A stretch of DNA of 64,000 bases from the NCBI RefSeq assembly GCF_014529935.1, contig NZ_JACVFC010000004.1, positions 579,655 to 643,654 of the forward strand, read 5' to 3'. This DNA comes from Chitinophaga qingshengii (GTDB lineage: Bacteria > Bacteroidota > Bacteroidia > Chitinophagales > Chitinophagaceae). Positions 31,838 to 40,184 of the stretch are shown here, piece by piece. A program made the position numbers and the translations under genes. Below the pieces are notes generated by a model. The model worked only from the letters and a program-made list of their open reading frames with translations. It ran no database searches and had not been told where the DNA came from. Numbering within the stretch: position 1 is the stretch's first letter; each line of letters opens with the position of its first letter.

Positions 31838-34204
31838 TTACAAATGGGATGTCTTTTGATAAACTGCCTCATCATGCTTCCTGATCTTAATCCTGACATA
31901 TTTGGAAGCAGGCATATTGCTTTCCTTTACAACATTGTTGACAGATACCAGCACGTTGGTTTCCGGAAAATAGGTCACCGTGTTTTTTTCGGGTATGGGG
32001 TACGGTACAATGACAAACAAAGGAGCCACCCGTTCTATGCCGTCATCGTAATTGAACAGGTCTACCTTATCGCCAGCCCTGAATCCAGCCCGTTCGATGT
32101 CTTTTTCATTCATAAAGATCACCCGGCGTCCATTATGAACACCTCTGTACCGGTCGTCCAATCCGTAAATGGTGGTATTGAACTGATCGTGTGTACGGGT
32201 GGTAGCCATCATGTACTCATCATCGGCCAGTGTATTATCCGGAATTTCGGTGATGGTAAAGGGGGCGCGGTAATCATATTTTGGGGCGAAACGTTGTTCA
32301 TCCCTGGCGGCATTAGGCAAATAGAATCCGCCTTTCTGCCGTACTCTTTCATTGTAGTTGTTAAATCCGGGGATACATTGTTCGATGGCATCCCGTACAG
32401 CATCGTAGCTGTCGTGGTACCGTTGCCAGTTGACAATATGATTTTCGCCCAAAGTGGCCATGGCCATGCGGCAAACGATCTGTGTTTCGTTAATCAGGTT
32501 GTCAGAAACAGCTTTTAGCACTCCTTTTGAAGATTGTACTACGCCCATGGAATTTTCGGTGCTGACAATCTGTAATTCACCCTTTACGATATCGAAATCC
32601 GCCCGGGAATAGGTAGGCAGGATAAGCGCCTCTTTCCCGTGTACGAGGTGGCCACGGTTTAATTTTGTAGATACACAAACCAACAGCTTCAGTTTCCGTA
32701 GGGCGTTAGCCGTATAGGTAGTGTCTGGTGCGGCAGACAGCAGGTTACCCCCCATACAGAACAGCACTTTCACTTTTTCTTCATGGATGGCTTTAATGGC
32801 ACGGACTACATCGTAGCCATGTTTCCGTGGCATTTTAAAACCATAGTATTTCTCCAGCCGGTCCAGTTGTTCATCGGTAGGTTTTTCGTCGATGAGCATG
32901 GTGCGGTTGCCTTGTACATTACTATGCCCGCGTACCGGGCAAAGGCCACCACCCCTGATGCCAATGCTTCCTTTCAACAGCACGATATTGAGCATTTCAC
33001 GCACCATATCCACGCCATTGGGCTGTTGGGTGATACCCATGCCCCAACAAATGATGATACGTTTTTTATATGCGATCATTTGTGCCGCTTCGCGTAGCAG
33101 AGCAGTCGCAACGCCGCATTCTTTTGAGAGGTCTTCCAGGTTGTATTGCCCGAATTGTTTTATAAAATCGTCGTAACCGGTGGTTTTTTCTTTGATGAAT
33201 GATTGATCAAGTACTTTACCGGGGGATTGTTTTTCAAAGTCGAGCAGCAACATTTCCAGGGCTTTTAGCAATGCCATGTCCCCGTTTATTTTTACGGGGA
33301 GATAAAGGTCGGCCAGTTTAACACCGTCGCCGATAATGCCTTTCACGGCCTGCGGGTCTTTAAAACCCATTAAACCCGCTTCCGGTAAAGGATTAACGGC
33401 AATAATCTTCCCGCCGTTTCCCTTACACTTTGACAAGGCGCTCAGCATACGGGGGGCATTGGTACCGGGATTCTGCCCCACGATGATCACCACTTCCGCA
33501 TCATGCATATCCTCCAGGGTGACCGTGCCTTTACCGATGCCGATGGTAGGGCGCAATCCTGAGCCGGATGTTTCATGGCACATATTGGAGCAGTCGGGCA
33601 TATTGAGCGTGCCATAAGCTTTGGCGAAAAGTTGATAAACAAAGGACGCTTCATTGCTGGTCCTGCCGGATGTATAAAAGGCTGCTTCATCCGGAGATGC
33701 CAGCGCGTGGAGGTGTTGTGCTATTTTTTTGAAGGCGTCGTCCCAGCTGATGGGCTGGTAGTGAGCACCGCCTTCCGGCAGGTACACCGGGTCTGTAAGC
33801 CGGCCCAGTTTCCCGATATGATAGTCGTCCAATTCTGCGAGGTCGTATACGGCGTTTTTGCGGAAAAATTCGGGGGTGACTTTTTTGGTAGTGGCTTCCT
33901 CTGCCAGCGCTTTAGCGCCGTTCTCACAATATTCCGCTATAGGGGAGCGGTCATCGTCCGGATCAGGCCAGGCGCAGCTGGAACAATCGAAGCCACCGAA
34001 CTGGTTCATTTTAAACAGCGCCATTGTTCCTCTTAACAATGCTTTTTCTTCAATAAGGTCTGCAAAAGAAGCCAGTACGGCCGGAATACCTGCTGCTTTC
34101 TTCTCCACCTTCGTGATCTTCAGATGACCTGTGAGACGGATGGGGTTTTCCGCAGCTGGTTCTTTGGGACTGCTGTTTTTTACATCTTTTTTATTGTCTT
34201 CCAT
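31838..34204 (-). CDS. FdhF/YdeP-family molybdopterin oxidoreductase
   Basis: A 788-residue formate-dehydrogenase-alpha-like molybdoenzyme of the FdhF/YdeP group. The Met at 34204 (MEDNKKDVKNSSPKEP) is preferred to the longer frame, whose extra 14 residues lack similarity to the group. The N-terminal FDCSSCAWPDPDD is typical of the group, which has fewer Cys than the four-Cys [4Fe-4S] motif of classical FdhF. NMCHETSGSGLRPTIGIGKG and the molybdopterin-binding segments VVIIVGQNPGTNAPRML and GGGLCPVRGHSNVQGNRTM follow. A C-terminal dinucleotide-binding domain is present (ATTRTHDQFNTTIYGLDDRY). YdeP has been linked to acid resistance in E. coli, but the reaction is not established. No FdhD or molybdenum cofactor genes are nearby. 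First gene of the bestrophin-DyP-S66 series. Confidence 0.87.
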   Translation of the reverse strand: MEDNKKDVKNSSPKEPAAENPIRLTGHLKITKVEKKAAGIPAVLASFADLIEEKALLRGTMALFKMNQFGGFDCSSCAWPDPDDDRSPIAEYCENGAKALAEEATTKKVTPEFFRKNAVYDLAELDDYHIGKLGRLTDPVYLPEGGAHYQPISWDDAFKKIAQHLHALASPDEAAFYTSGRTSNEASFVYQLFAKAYGTLNMPDCSNMCHETSGSGLRPTIGIGKGTVTLEDMHDAEVVIIVGQNPGTNAPRMLSALSKCKGNGGKIIAVNPLPEAGLMGFKDPQAVKGIIGDGVKLADLYLPVKINGDMALLKALEMLLLDFEKQSPGKVLDQSFIKEKTTGYDDFIKQFGQYNLEDLSKECGVATALLREAAQMIAYKKRIIICWGMGITQQPNGVDMVREMLNIVLLKGSIGIRGGGLCPVRGHSNVQGNRTMLIDEKPTDEQLDRLEKYYGFKMPRKHGYDVVRAIKAIHEEKVKVLFCMGGNLLSAAPDTTYTANALRKLKLLVCVSTKLNRGHLVHGKEALILPTYSRADFDIVKGELQIVSTENSMGVVQSSKGVLKAVSDNLINETQIVCRMAMATLGENHIVNWQRYHDSYDAVRDAIEQCIPGFNNYNERVRQKGGFYLPNAARDEQRFAPKYDYRAPFTITEIPDNTLADDEYMMATTRTHDQFNTTIYGLDDRYRGVHNGRRVIFMNEKDIERAGFRAGDKVDLFNYDDGIERVAPLFVIVPYPIPEKNTVTYFPETNVLVSVNNVVKESNMPASKYVRIKIRKHDEAVYQKTSHL

Positions 34205-34480
34205 AAAAAGATTTTTAAAGGCAGTCACACAATGTCCTCCATCCACATGCGATGCAGCGTGATCTGCCTTATAAATTTAATGAAAAAAAATGACAGCATT
34301 TTCGGCTGTGCCGGATCGTTCATGGCCGTAGGTTATTCCGGCGCAGGCCCTTTCAGCGGCGCCTTCTGTAATTTTCCACTTCCCGGCCTTCTGATTTCCA
34401 AAAGAAACGGTTTTTTTGCCTTAAATATCCCCGTAACATTTAGTACATTTATCTCGCAGCCAATTTTTTTCCTGACTATC

Positions 34481-37400
34481 ATGATCGCACAGCTTATCCG
34501 GTCAATCACCCCAAGACGGTATGGCACAACGAGGTATTTATACAGCCTGTTGTGTTGTTTGTTGCTGGGTATTACTGCCAGCGGGCAGCAGGAAAATATC
34601 TCCTATCACTTCCGGCATCTGGATATTAGCACCGGTCTTGCCAGCAATCACGTTTCCGCTATCCTGCAGGACCGGAAAGGGTTTATCTGGATTGCCAGCA
34701 CCGCACTGCAGCGGTACGATGGTACCAACCTGGTCACCATGGCCAATTTCGACCGGGTACCGGGTTCTATTTATTATGATGATATCTGTCTTTGTGAAGA
34801 TAACCGGGGCCGCATCTGGATGGGTACCCCGGATAATATTCGTGTATACGACCCGGTTACCACGCTGATAAAAACCTTGCCGGTGGCCGACCGCACAGCA
34901 CTGCCGGAAGGATTGCAATGCAGTAACATCATCCAGGACCGTAGTGGTGTGATATGGGCCACCACCCGCGAAGGCCTCATGCAGTTTGATGAAGCATCGT
35001 TCAGTTTCCACAAGGCAGCTATGATCCCCGAAGCGGACCGCCTGCAAATGGAAGATGCTATTATGGAAGACGATGCCGGTAACCTGTGGATCAGTGGTAC
35101 CAAACATCTGTATATCCTGGACCGTGACCGCAGGCAGCTGTATACGCCCGACAATAACCCGCGGCATCTGCCTGTATTTAATATCCATAACAGTTTTAAA
35201 AAGATTTATACCGATGCCCGCCATCATATCTGGCTGGCAGGCAGAGGCGGCATCCTTTACTACTATGATCCCGTTGCCAATAAGCTGGAAGACTACCGGC
35301 TTAAAACGCCTCAGGCGGATAATATCTTCGATGTGATGACCGATGGCAACCAGCAACTCTGGATCGCTACCGAAAAAGGCGGCATCTTCCGCTTTAACGA
35401 CTCCACCCACCGGTTCGATTTTAATATCACCAGCAACAATGACGATGAGCGCGGATTCCATTACGATTACGAAGCCAACTGCATGCTGAGCGACCGGGAA
35501 GGGCATCTGTGGATTGGTACCGATCGCGGTGTGAATATCCTTAGCATTCACAATACTTCTTTCCGGATGCTGGACCACCGCACTGTTTTCGCCAATACAG
35601 ATAAACGGCTGCCGGCAGCTGAAGTAACGGGTATCTACCAGGGTAGTAACGGTGACGTATATATCGGATACTGGGGCAAGGGATTTAGCCGGTTATCTCC
35701 CCAACTGCAATTAATGGGTAACTATTACCCTGGAAAAGACGCTGCGTCCACTATCCCGGAGGAAAGAGGACTGGTATGGAGTTTTACTGAATTGAAAGAT
35801 GGTACCATCCTGGTAGGACAGGAGAACGGTAACCTGTCTTTGTTTAATCCCGCTACCGGCCGGTTTATCCGGCATCTCAGTTCTCCCGCCCTGCATGAAC
35901 AAACACTGTTGCGCATGCTGGTACAAAGCGATACCACCGTGTGGATAGGTTTGTATAAACGCGGTTTGGCCAGCTGGAACCCGCGCAACGACAAATTCCG
36001 GTACTTCCATGAAATCACCGATTCATTAAAACGCCCCTTGTCCGTGCTGCAAATTGTGGCGGAAGGGGATTCCCTGCTGTGGCTTGCATCCAGCGGCGGC
36101 GGCCTGATTCTTTTTAATCCGCACACCCGCAAAATCGTTTCCCAACAAAACTTCGACTGGCATCAGCATAGCTATAGTAATGTAACTTCCCTTGTCCGGT
36201 ACAACGACAGTACCCTGTTGGCCGGTACGGACCATGGGTTGTGGATCTGCAATACCCGGAAAGGAACGTATACGCCTATACAAACCGGCGGGCATCTTTT
36301 CGACGAATGGGTGTTAAATATCCGGGAAGATATTCCCGGCAAATTCTGGTTTATCACGCCCTATGGTTTCTATCGCTACACCATCGCTGATGGCAGCCTG
36401 GAGACATTCACCCAGAATGACGATATCATTGATAACTCCCGGAAAGTGCGCCGCCGCATCACCTGGCTGAAGGATGGCCGTTTGCTGGTGGGTGCTTCCG
36501 ACCACTTCGTGGTATTTGAACCGGATAAGCTGAAAGTGGCGCCACCACCGCCGGATGTAACCATCGTTAATATGAAGGCGCTGGATAGCATCGTGCTCAT
36601 AGAAGCTGCGCTACAGGACCATAAAGCAGTGGAGTTGAATCACCGCCGGAATATCATCAGTGTGGAGTTTAAAAGTCTATCGTACCACCATGAAAAAATC
36701 CGTTACTACTACCAGCTGGAGGGATTGGATGAAGATTGGGTGAGCGCGGAAAATATGCTGGTAGCCAAGTATACCAACCTGGCGCCGGGCTCCTATACTT
36801 TCCGGGTACGGGCTGTTAACTCCGCCGGTACTTTCTCCCGGCATATCAGTGAATTGAAGATATTCATCCGGCCGGCTTTCTGGCAAACACCCTGGTTCCG
36901 TATGTTGTGCCTGTTGGCCGCGCTGGGACTGGTAGCGCTCTACCTGCGACTCCGTATTACCTCTGTGAAAAAAGAGGCCCGGGAAAGGGCTGCTATTCAG
37001 CAACAAATGGCACAACTGGAAATGAAGGCGCTGCGTGCACAAATGAATCCGCATTTTATTTTCAACGCACTGAACTCTATACAAACCTTTATGATGAAAA
37101 GTGAAACGGAACAGGCGCTCGCCTACCTGGCCCGTTTTGCACGGCTGATCCGGAATGTGCTGGACAACTCACAACTGAACAATATCCCCGTTTCCAAAGA
37201 GGTGAATATGCTCACCAATTACCTGGAACTGGAGAAACTGCGTTTTACCGATGCGTTTGAATATGAGTTTATTGTTGACCCTGAACTGGAAGCCGATCTG
37301 GTGGAGATTCCCACCATGATCCTGCAGCCTTTTGTGGAAAACGCTATCTGGCATGGTATCCTGCATGTTCCCGCCAAAGGAAAAATCAGGATCATGTTTG

Positions 37401-37651
37401 CCCGTATAGGCGACAGGGTTTTATGTACCATAGAGGATAACGGTATAGGCAGGGCAAAATCGGCCGCCATCCGGAAAAAGGATAAACAACAACATTATTC
37501 CCGTGGATTACAGATCACGCGCGATAGATTACAGTTGTATAACAGCCGTTTTAATATGGATGCCAGTTTTGATATTGAAGATTTGGACGATGGATCGGGA
37601 AATCCAACAGGGACAAGGGTTAATATCTGGTTCCCGTATGTGGAAGAATAA
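34481..37651 (+). CDS. beta-propeller sensor histidine kinase (LytS/YehU type)
   Basis: A 1056-residue membrane sensor kinase. The ATG at 34481 gives MIAQLIRSITPRRYG and a hydrophobic export segment (YLYSLLCCLLLGITASG); the frame extends far upstream but lacks a plausible start. A large periplasmic sensor of two-component-regulator propeller repeats fills about 50-760 (GLASNHVSAILQDRKGFIWI, then RIWMGTP, VIWATTREGLMQFD, HLWIGTDRGVNIL). A Y_Y_Y domain follows (about 770-850; YYYQLEGLDEDWV), then one transmembrane helix near 860. The cytoplasmic part is His_kinase type (LRAQMNPHFIFNALNSIQ, His likely phosphorylated) with HATPase segments FVENAIWHGI and IEDNGIGRAK. No partner LytTR regulator is adjacent. 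It is divergent from the FdhF/YdeP gene. Confidence 0.9.
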   Translation: MIAQLIRSITPRRYGTTRYLYSLLCCLLLGITASGQQENISYHFRHLDISTGLASNHVSAILQDRKGFIWIASTALQRYDGTNLVTMANFDRVPGSIYYDDICLCEDNRGRIWMGTPDNIRVYDPVTTLIKTLPVADRTALPEGLQCSNIIQDRSGVIWATTREGLMQFDEASFSFHKAAMIPEADRLQMEDAIMEDDAGNLWISGTKHLYILDRDRRQLYTPDNNPRHLPVFNIHNSFKKIYTDARHHIWLAGRGGILYYYDPVANKLEDYRLKTPQADNIFDVMTDGNQQLWIATEKGGIFRFNDSTHRFDFNITSNNDDERGFHYDYEANCMLSDREGHLWIGTDRGVNILSIHNTSFRMLDHRTVFANTDKRLPAAEVTGIYQGSNGDVYIGYWGKGFSRLSPQLQLMGNYYPGKDAASTIPEERGLVWSFTELKDGTILVGQENGNLSLFNPATGRFIRHLSSPALHEQTLLRMLVQSDTTVWIGLYKRGLASWNPRNDKFRYFHEITDSLKRPLSVLQIVAEGDSLLWLASSGGGLILFNPHTRKIVSQQNFDWHQHSYSNVTSLVRYNDSTLLAGTDHGLWICNTRKGTYTPIQTGGHLFDEWVLNIREDIPGKFWFITPYGFYRYTIADGSLETFTQNDDIIDNSRKVRRRITWLKDGRLLVGASDHFVVFEPDKLKVAPPPPDVTIVNMKALDSIVLIEAALQDHKAVELNHRRNIISVEFKSLSYHHEKIRYYYQLEGLDEDWVSAENMLVAKYTNLAPGSYTFRVRAVNSAGTFSRHISELKIFIRPAFWQTPWFRMLCLLAALGLVALYLRLRITSVKKEARERAAIQQQMAQLEMKALRAQMNPHFIFNALNSIQTFMMKSETEQALAYLARFARLIRNVLDNSQLNNIPVSKEVNMLTNYLELEKLRFTDAFEYEFIVDPELEADLVEIPTMILQPFVENAIWHGILHVPAKGKIRIMFARIGDRVLCTIEDNGIGRAKSAAIRKKDKQQHYSRGLQITRDRLQLYNSRFNMDASFDIEDLDDGSGNPTGTRVNIWFPYVEE

Positions 37652-37652
37652 A

Positions 37653-37681
37653 ACAGATTACGGACATGGTCCGTAATCTGT
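37653..37681. terminator. hairpin between kinase and beta-CASP genes
   Basis: A perfect 13-bp stem (ACAGATTACGGAC / GTCCGTAATCTGT) with loop ATG between two convergent genes. It has no strong T run, so termination efficiency is uncertain. Confidence 0.6.
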
Positions 37682-37690
37682 CAGCATTAT

Positions 37691-39097
37691 TTATCTCAGG
37701 CCAATTTCATAATGTCTTTCCGGAATTTCGATATCCAGGAATCCTTTTTTGAGCAGCCAGTTTTTGAAGATGACCTGCACATCGTATTCACCATGTACCA
37801 GGAATAATTTTTTCACATCGCCCGGGTGTTGGCAAGCGAGCCACTGGCTAAGGTCTTCGTAGTCGCCGTGTGCACTCATGGAACGGATCACGCCTACTTC
37901 CGCTTTCACCGCGTAGCGGGTACCAAAAATAGATACTTCCTTATTGCCTCTCATCAGGCGGCCGCCGAGCGACTGTGGTTCGCAATAACCGACGATCAGG
38001 ATGGTATTTCTTTCCTCATCGATATTATTGGCGATATGATGTTTAACGCGGCCTGCATCTGCCATGCCGGATGCGGAGATGATCACGCAGGGTTCCTTGC
38101 GGAAATTGAGGCCCTTGGATTCATCCACCGATTTGATGTAGTGCAGTCCGGGGAAATCGAATGGATCGTCGTCCCGTTTCAGCACGTCGGATACCTCGCG
38201 GTTAAATACTTCAGGGTGTGCTTTGGTAACGGCAGTAGCTTCGGTAGACAGGGGGCTGTCCACGAAGATGTCTACTTTAGGCAGGGTACCGTTCAGCTGT
38301 GCTTTGTTCAGGGCGTACAGCAGTTCCTGGGTACGGCCTACGCTAAACGCAGGGATGATCAGCTTACCTCTTTTGTCTACGCAGGTTTCCCGGATGTAGC
38401 GCAGCAATTCAGCGTCTGCCGGCGCTGCATCTGCATGGAGGGTGCTGCCATAGGTAGACTCAATGAGGATGTAATCTGCCTGTGGGAAAGTCGCCGGGGA
38501 TTTAAGGATCGCGTCATTATACCGGCCTATGTCACCGCTGAAAGTGATCTGTTCTGTTTTACCGTTTTCGGTGATACGCAGGTGTACGGAGGCGGCGCCT
38601 ACGATATGACCGGCATCGGTATACATCAGTTGTATATCCGGATCGATGTTGACCCAGGTATTGTAGTTGCTGACTGGTTTAAGATGCTGTATTGCGCTTT
38701 TAGCATCATCTACGGTGTAGAGTGGCAATACATAGGGTTTGCCTTCATTTGCCCTTTTTTTGTTGGTGAACTTCACATCTTCTTCCTGGATTTCTGCGGA
38801 GTCGAGCAGGAGGATCTCTGTCATGTCACGGGTTCCGGGGGTGCAGTAAATGTCACCGTTATAGCCCATCTTCACCAGGCGGGGAATCAGGCCGGAGTGA
38901 TCGATATGGGCGTGCGACAGCACCATGTACGTGACTTCAGCGGGTTCAAAGCCAAAGTCTCTGTTCAGTTCATCGGTTTCTGCGCCCATGCCTTGAAACA
39001 TGCCGCAGTCCAACAGAATCTTCTTGCCATTCTTCAGGGTGATGAGGTGCTTGGAACCGGTAACGGTGCGGGCTGCACCATGGAATGCTATTTTCAT
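37691..39097 (-). CDS. beta-CASP metallo-beta-lactamase-fold ribonuclease-like protein
   Basis: A 468-residue protein with an MBL domain followed by a beta-CASP insertion and RMMBL end, as in CPSF73/YsiK-type RNA-processing nucleases. Metal-binding motifs are LSHAHIDHSG (about 60-69), a further His and Asp around DAGHIVGAASVHL and FSGDIGRYNDAIL, and the C-terminal SAHGDYEDL and FLVHGEYD. The beta-CASP region has SVGRTQELLYALNK and VDSPLSTEAT. Nuclease activity is inferred from the family. It is the last gene of the minus-strand operon with HD-PycTM, polyphosphate kinase, thioredoxin-like and DUF4442 genes, 32 nt after the last of these. Confidence 0.88.
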   Translation of the reverse strand: MKIAFHGAARTVTGSKHLITLKNGKKILLDCGMFQGMGAETDELNRDFGFEPAEVTYMVLSHAHIDHSGLIPRLVKMGYNGDIYCTPGTRDMTEILLLDSAEIQEEDVKFTNKKRANEGKPYVLPLYTVDDAKSAIQHLKPVSNYNTWVNIDPDIQLMYTDAGHIVGAASVHLRITENGKTEQITFSGDIGRYNDAILKSPATFPQADYILIESTYGSTLHADAAPADAELLRYIRETCVDKRGKLIIPAFSVGRTQELLYALNKAQLNGTLPKVDIFVDSPLSTEATAVTKAHPEVFNREVSDVLKRDDDPFDFPGLHYIKSVDESKGLNFRKEPCVIISASGMADAGRVKHHIANNIDEERNTILIVGYCEPQSLGGRLMRGNKEVSIFGTRYAVKAEVGVIRSMSAHGDYEDLSQWLACQHPGDVKKLFLVHGEYDVQVIFKNWLLKKGFLDIEIPERHYEIGLR

Positions 39098-39129
39098 ATC
39101 CTTGATTTAGGGTGATGAACACCATTTTT

Positions 39130-39660
39130 TTAAGATTTGCCTTTAAAAGACCAGGTAATGGCGAACGAGGCAATTAATGTGCCTTGTTTGTCCCTGCCTT
39201 CACTGCGCAGGGTAACGGTGACTGCCTCCTCCTGGTTCAACGCTTTGCTGATAGCGTCTTTTAGTGCGGGAAGGTCATTACAGGTAAAGTAGGTGATACC
39301 GGTAGCTTTTTTCACAAAAACGGATTCAAGCCCGGTAACGAGCATGGATACACGTTTGGGTGCACTCTGAACATACATCATGGCAGGCAGGCCGGTGCTC
39401 ATTTCTGCGGCCATCGCCAGACAGGCGAAGTAGGTAGAACGGAAGGGGTTCTGTGACAACCATCGGAAAGGGATGGAAGTAATACAGGCATCTTCACTGA
39501 TAGCCTTTATCCGTACACCGGCCAGCCAGGCTGCCGGCAGCTTCCAGAAAAGATAGGCCCGAAATTTAAACGGATGCTGCGCAAACTTTATAAAAGTATG
39601 CACGGCATCCGTATTAAAATTGGTTCCACCGTTAGGTATGACAATATTATTCGTTGACAT
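39130..39660 (-). CDS. DUF4442 hotdog-fold protein
   Basis: A 176-residue protein resembling DUF4442, a hotdog-fold family related to acyl-CoA thioesterases. Segments are FRWLSQNPFRSTYFACLAMAAEMSTG (about 67-92) and the following strands SAPKRVSMLVTGLESVFVKKATG. The enzyme activity and substrate of DUF4442 are not established. Its start overlaps the end of the thioredoxin-like gene by 14 nt, a sign of translational coupling within the operon. Confidence 0.75.
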   Translation of the reverse strand: MSTNNIVIPNGGTNFNTDAVHTFIKFAQHPFKFRAYLFWKLPAAWLAGVRIKAISEDACITSIPFRWLSQNPFRSTYFACLAMAAEMSTGLPAMMYVQSAPKRVSMLVTGLESVFVKKATGITYFTCNDLPALKDAISKALNQEEAVTVTLRSEGRDKQGTLIASFAITWSFKGKS

Positions 39661-40174
39661 AATTGGAAGGCATTAAGGCTGCGGGAGACCATTGTTTGAA
39701 GAACTCCATCAGCTTCTTTTTGTCGTAGGAGTCTGCAGATTCCAGCAGGCCGGTATTTTGCGTATGCAACCGGGTTCCTTTGGCATCCAGTATCACCAGT
39801 ACCGGAAAACCGAAACGCTGCGGATATCCCAGCTCTTTCAGGATCGGCAGGTTTTTATTTTCCTTGCTATAGTTCAGGTGATACACGACGTAGTTCTTGT
39901 TCATCGCCGCTTTCAGCTCGGCATCGTCTTCCACGAACTTGTACAGCCGTTTACACCAGATGCACCAGTTACCACCTATCTGTAATAATACGTGTTTGTT
40001 CTCTTTGGCAGCCTGTTTCAGGGCGGCGGCCATATCCGCTTTGGCATCTGCGGAAGGGTTGTAAATATGTTCCAGGTCATGCGTCTGCGCTTGTACCTTT
40101 ATCGCCGGCAAGGCGAAGAAAAGGCCCAGGAACAGTGCCCATACTATCTTCTTCATAAAACTTGGTTTATTCAT
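39647..40174 (-). CDS. exported thioredoxin-like protein
   Basis: A 175-residue thioredoxin-fold protein with signal peptide (MKKIVWALFLGLFFALPAIKVQAQ from the Met at 40156, or 6 residues longer from 40174). The redox motif is GNWCIWCKRLYKF with a CxxC of CIWC (about 74-77), and a cis-Pro is expected in RFGFPVLVILDAKG. It resembles thioredoxin_7/DsbD-gamma-type periplasmic reductases. It starts 10 nt after the polyphosphate kinase gene and overlaps the DUF4442 gene. A periplasmic thiol-redox role is inferred. Confidence 0.85.
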   Translation of the reverse strand: MNKPSFMKKIVWALFLGLFFALPAIKVQAQTHDLEHIYNPSADAKADMAAALKQAAKENKHVLLQIGGNWCIWCKRLYKFVEDDAELKAAMNKNYVVYHLNYSKENKNLPILKELGYPQRFGFPVLVILDAKGTRLHTQNTGLLESADSYDKKKLMEFFKQWSPAALMPSNYVNE

Positions 40175-40184
40175 CCGATCTAAT

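Noticed and set aside
37826..39115. Long plus-strand ORF of 429 codons
   Set aside because: It lies antisense to the beta-CASP nuclease gene, which has intact metal motifs; the antisense translation has no recognisable domain.
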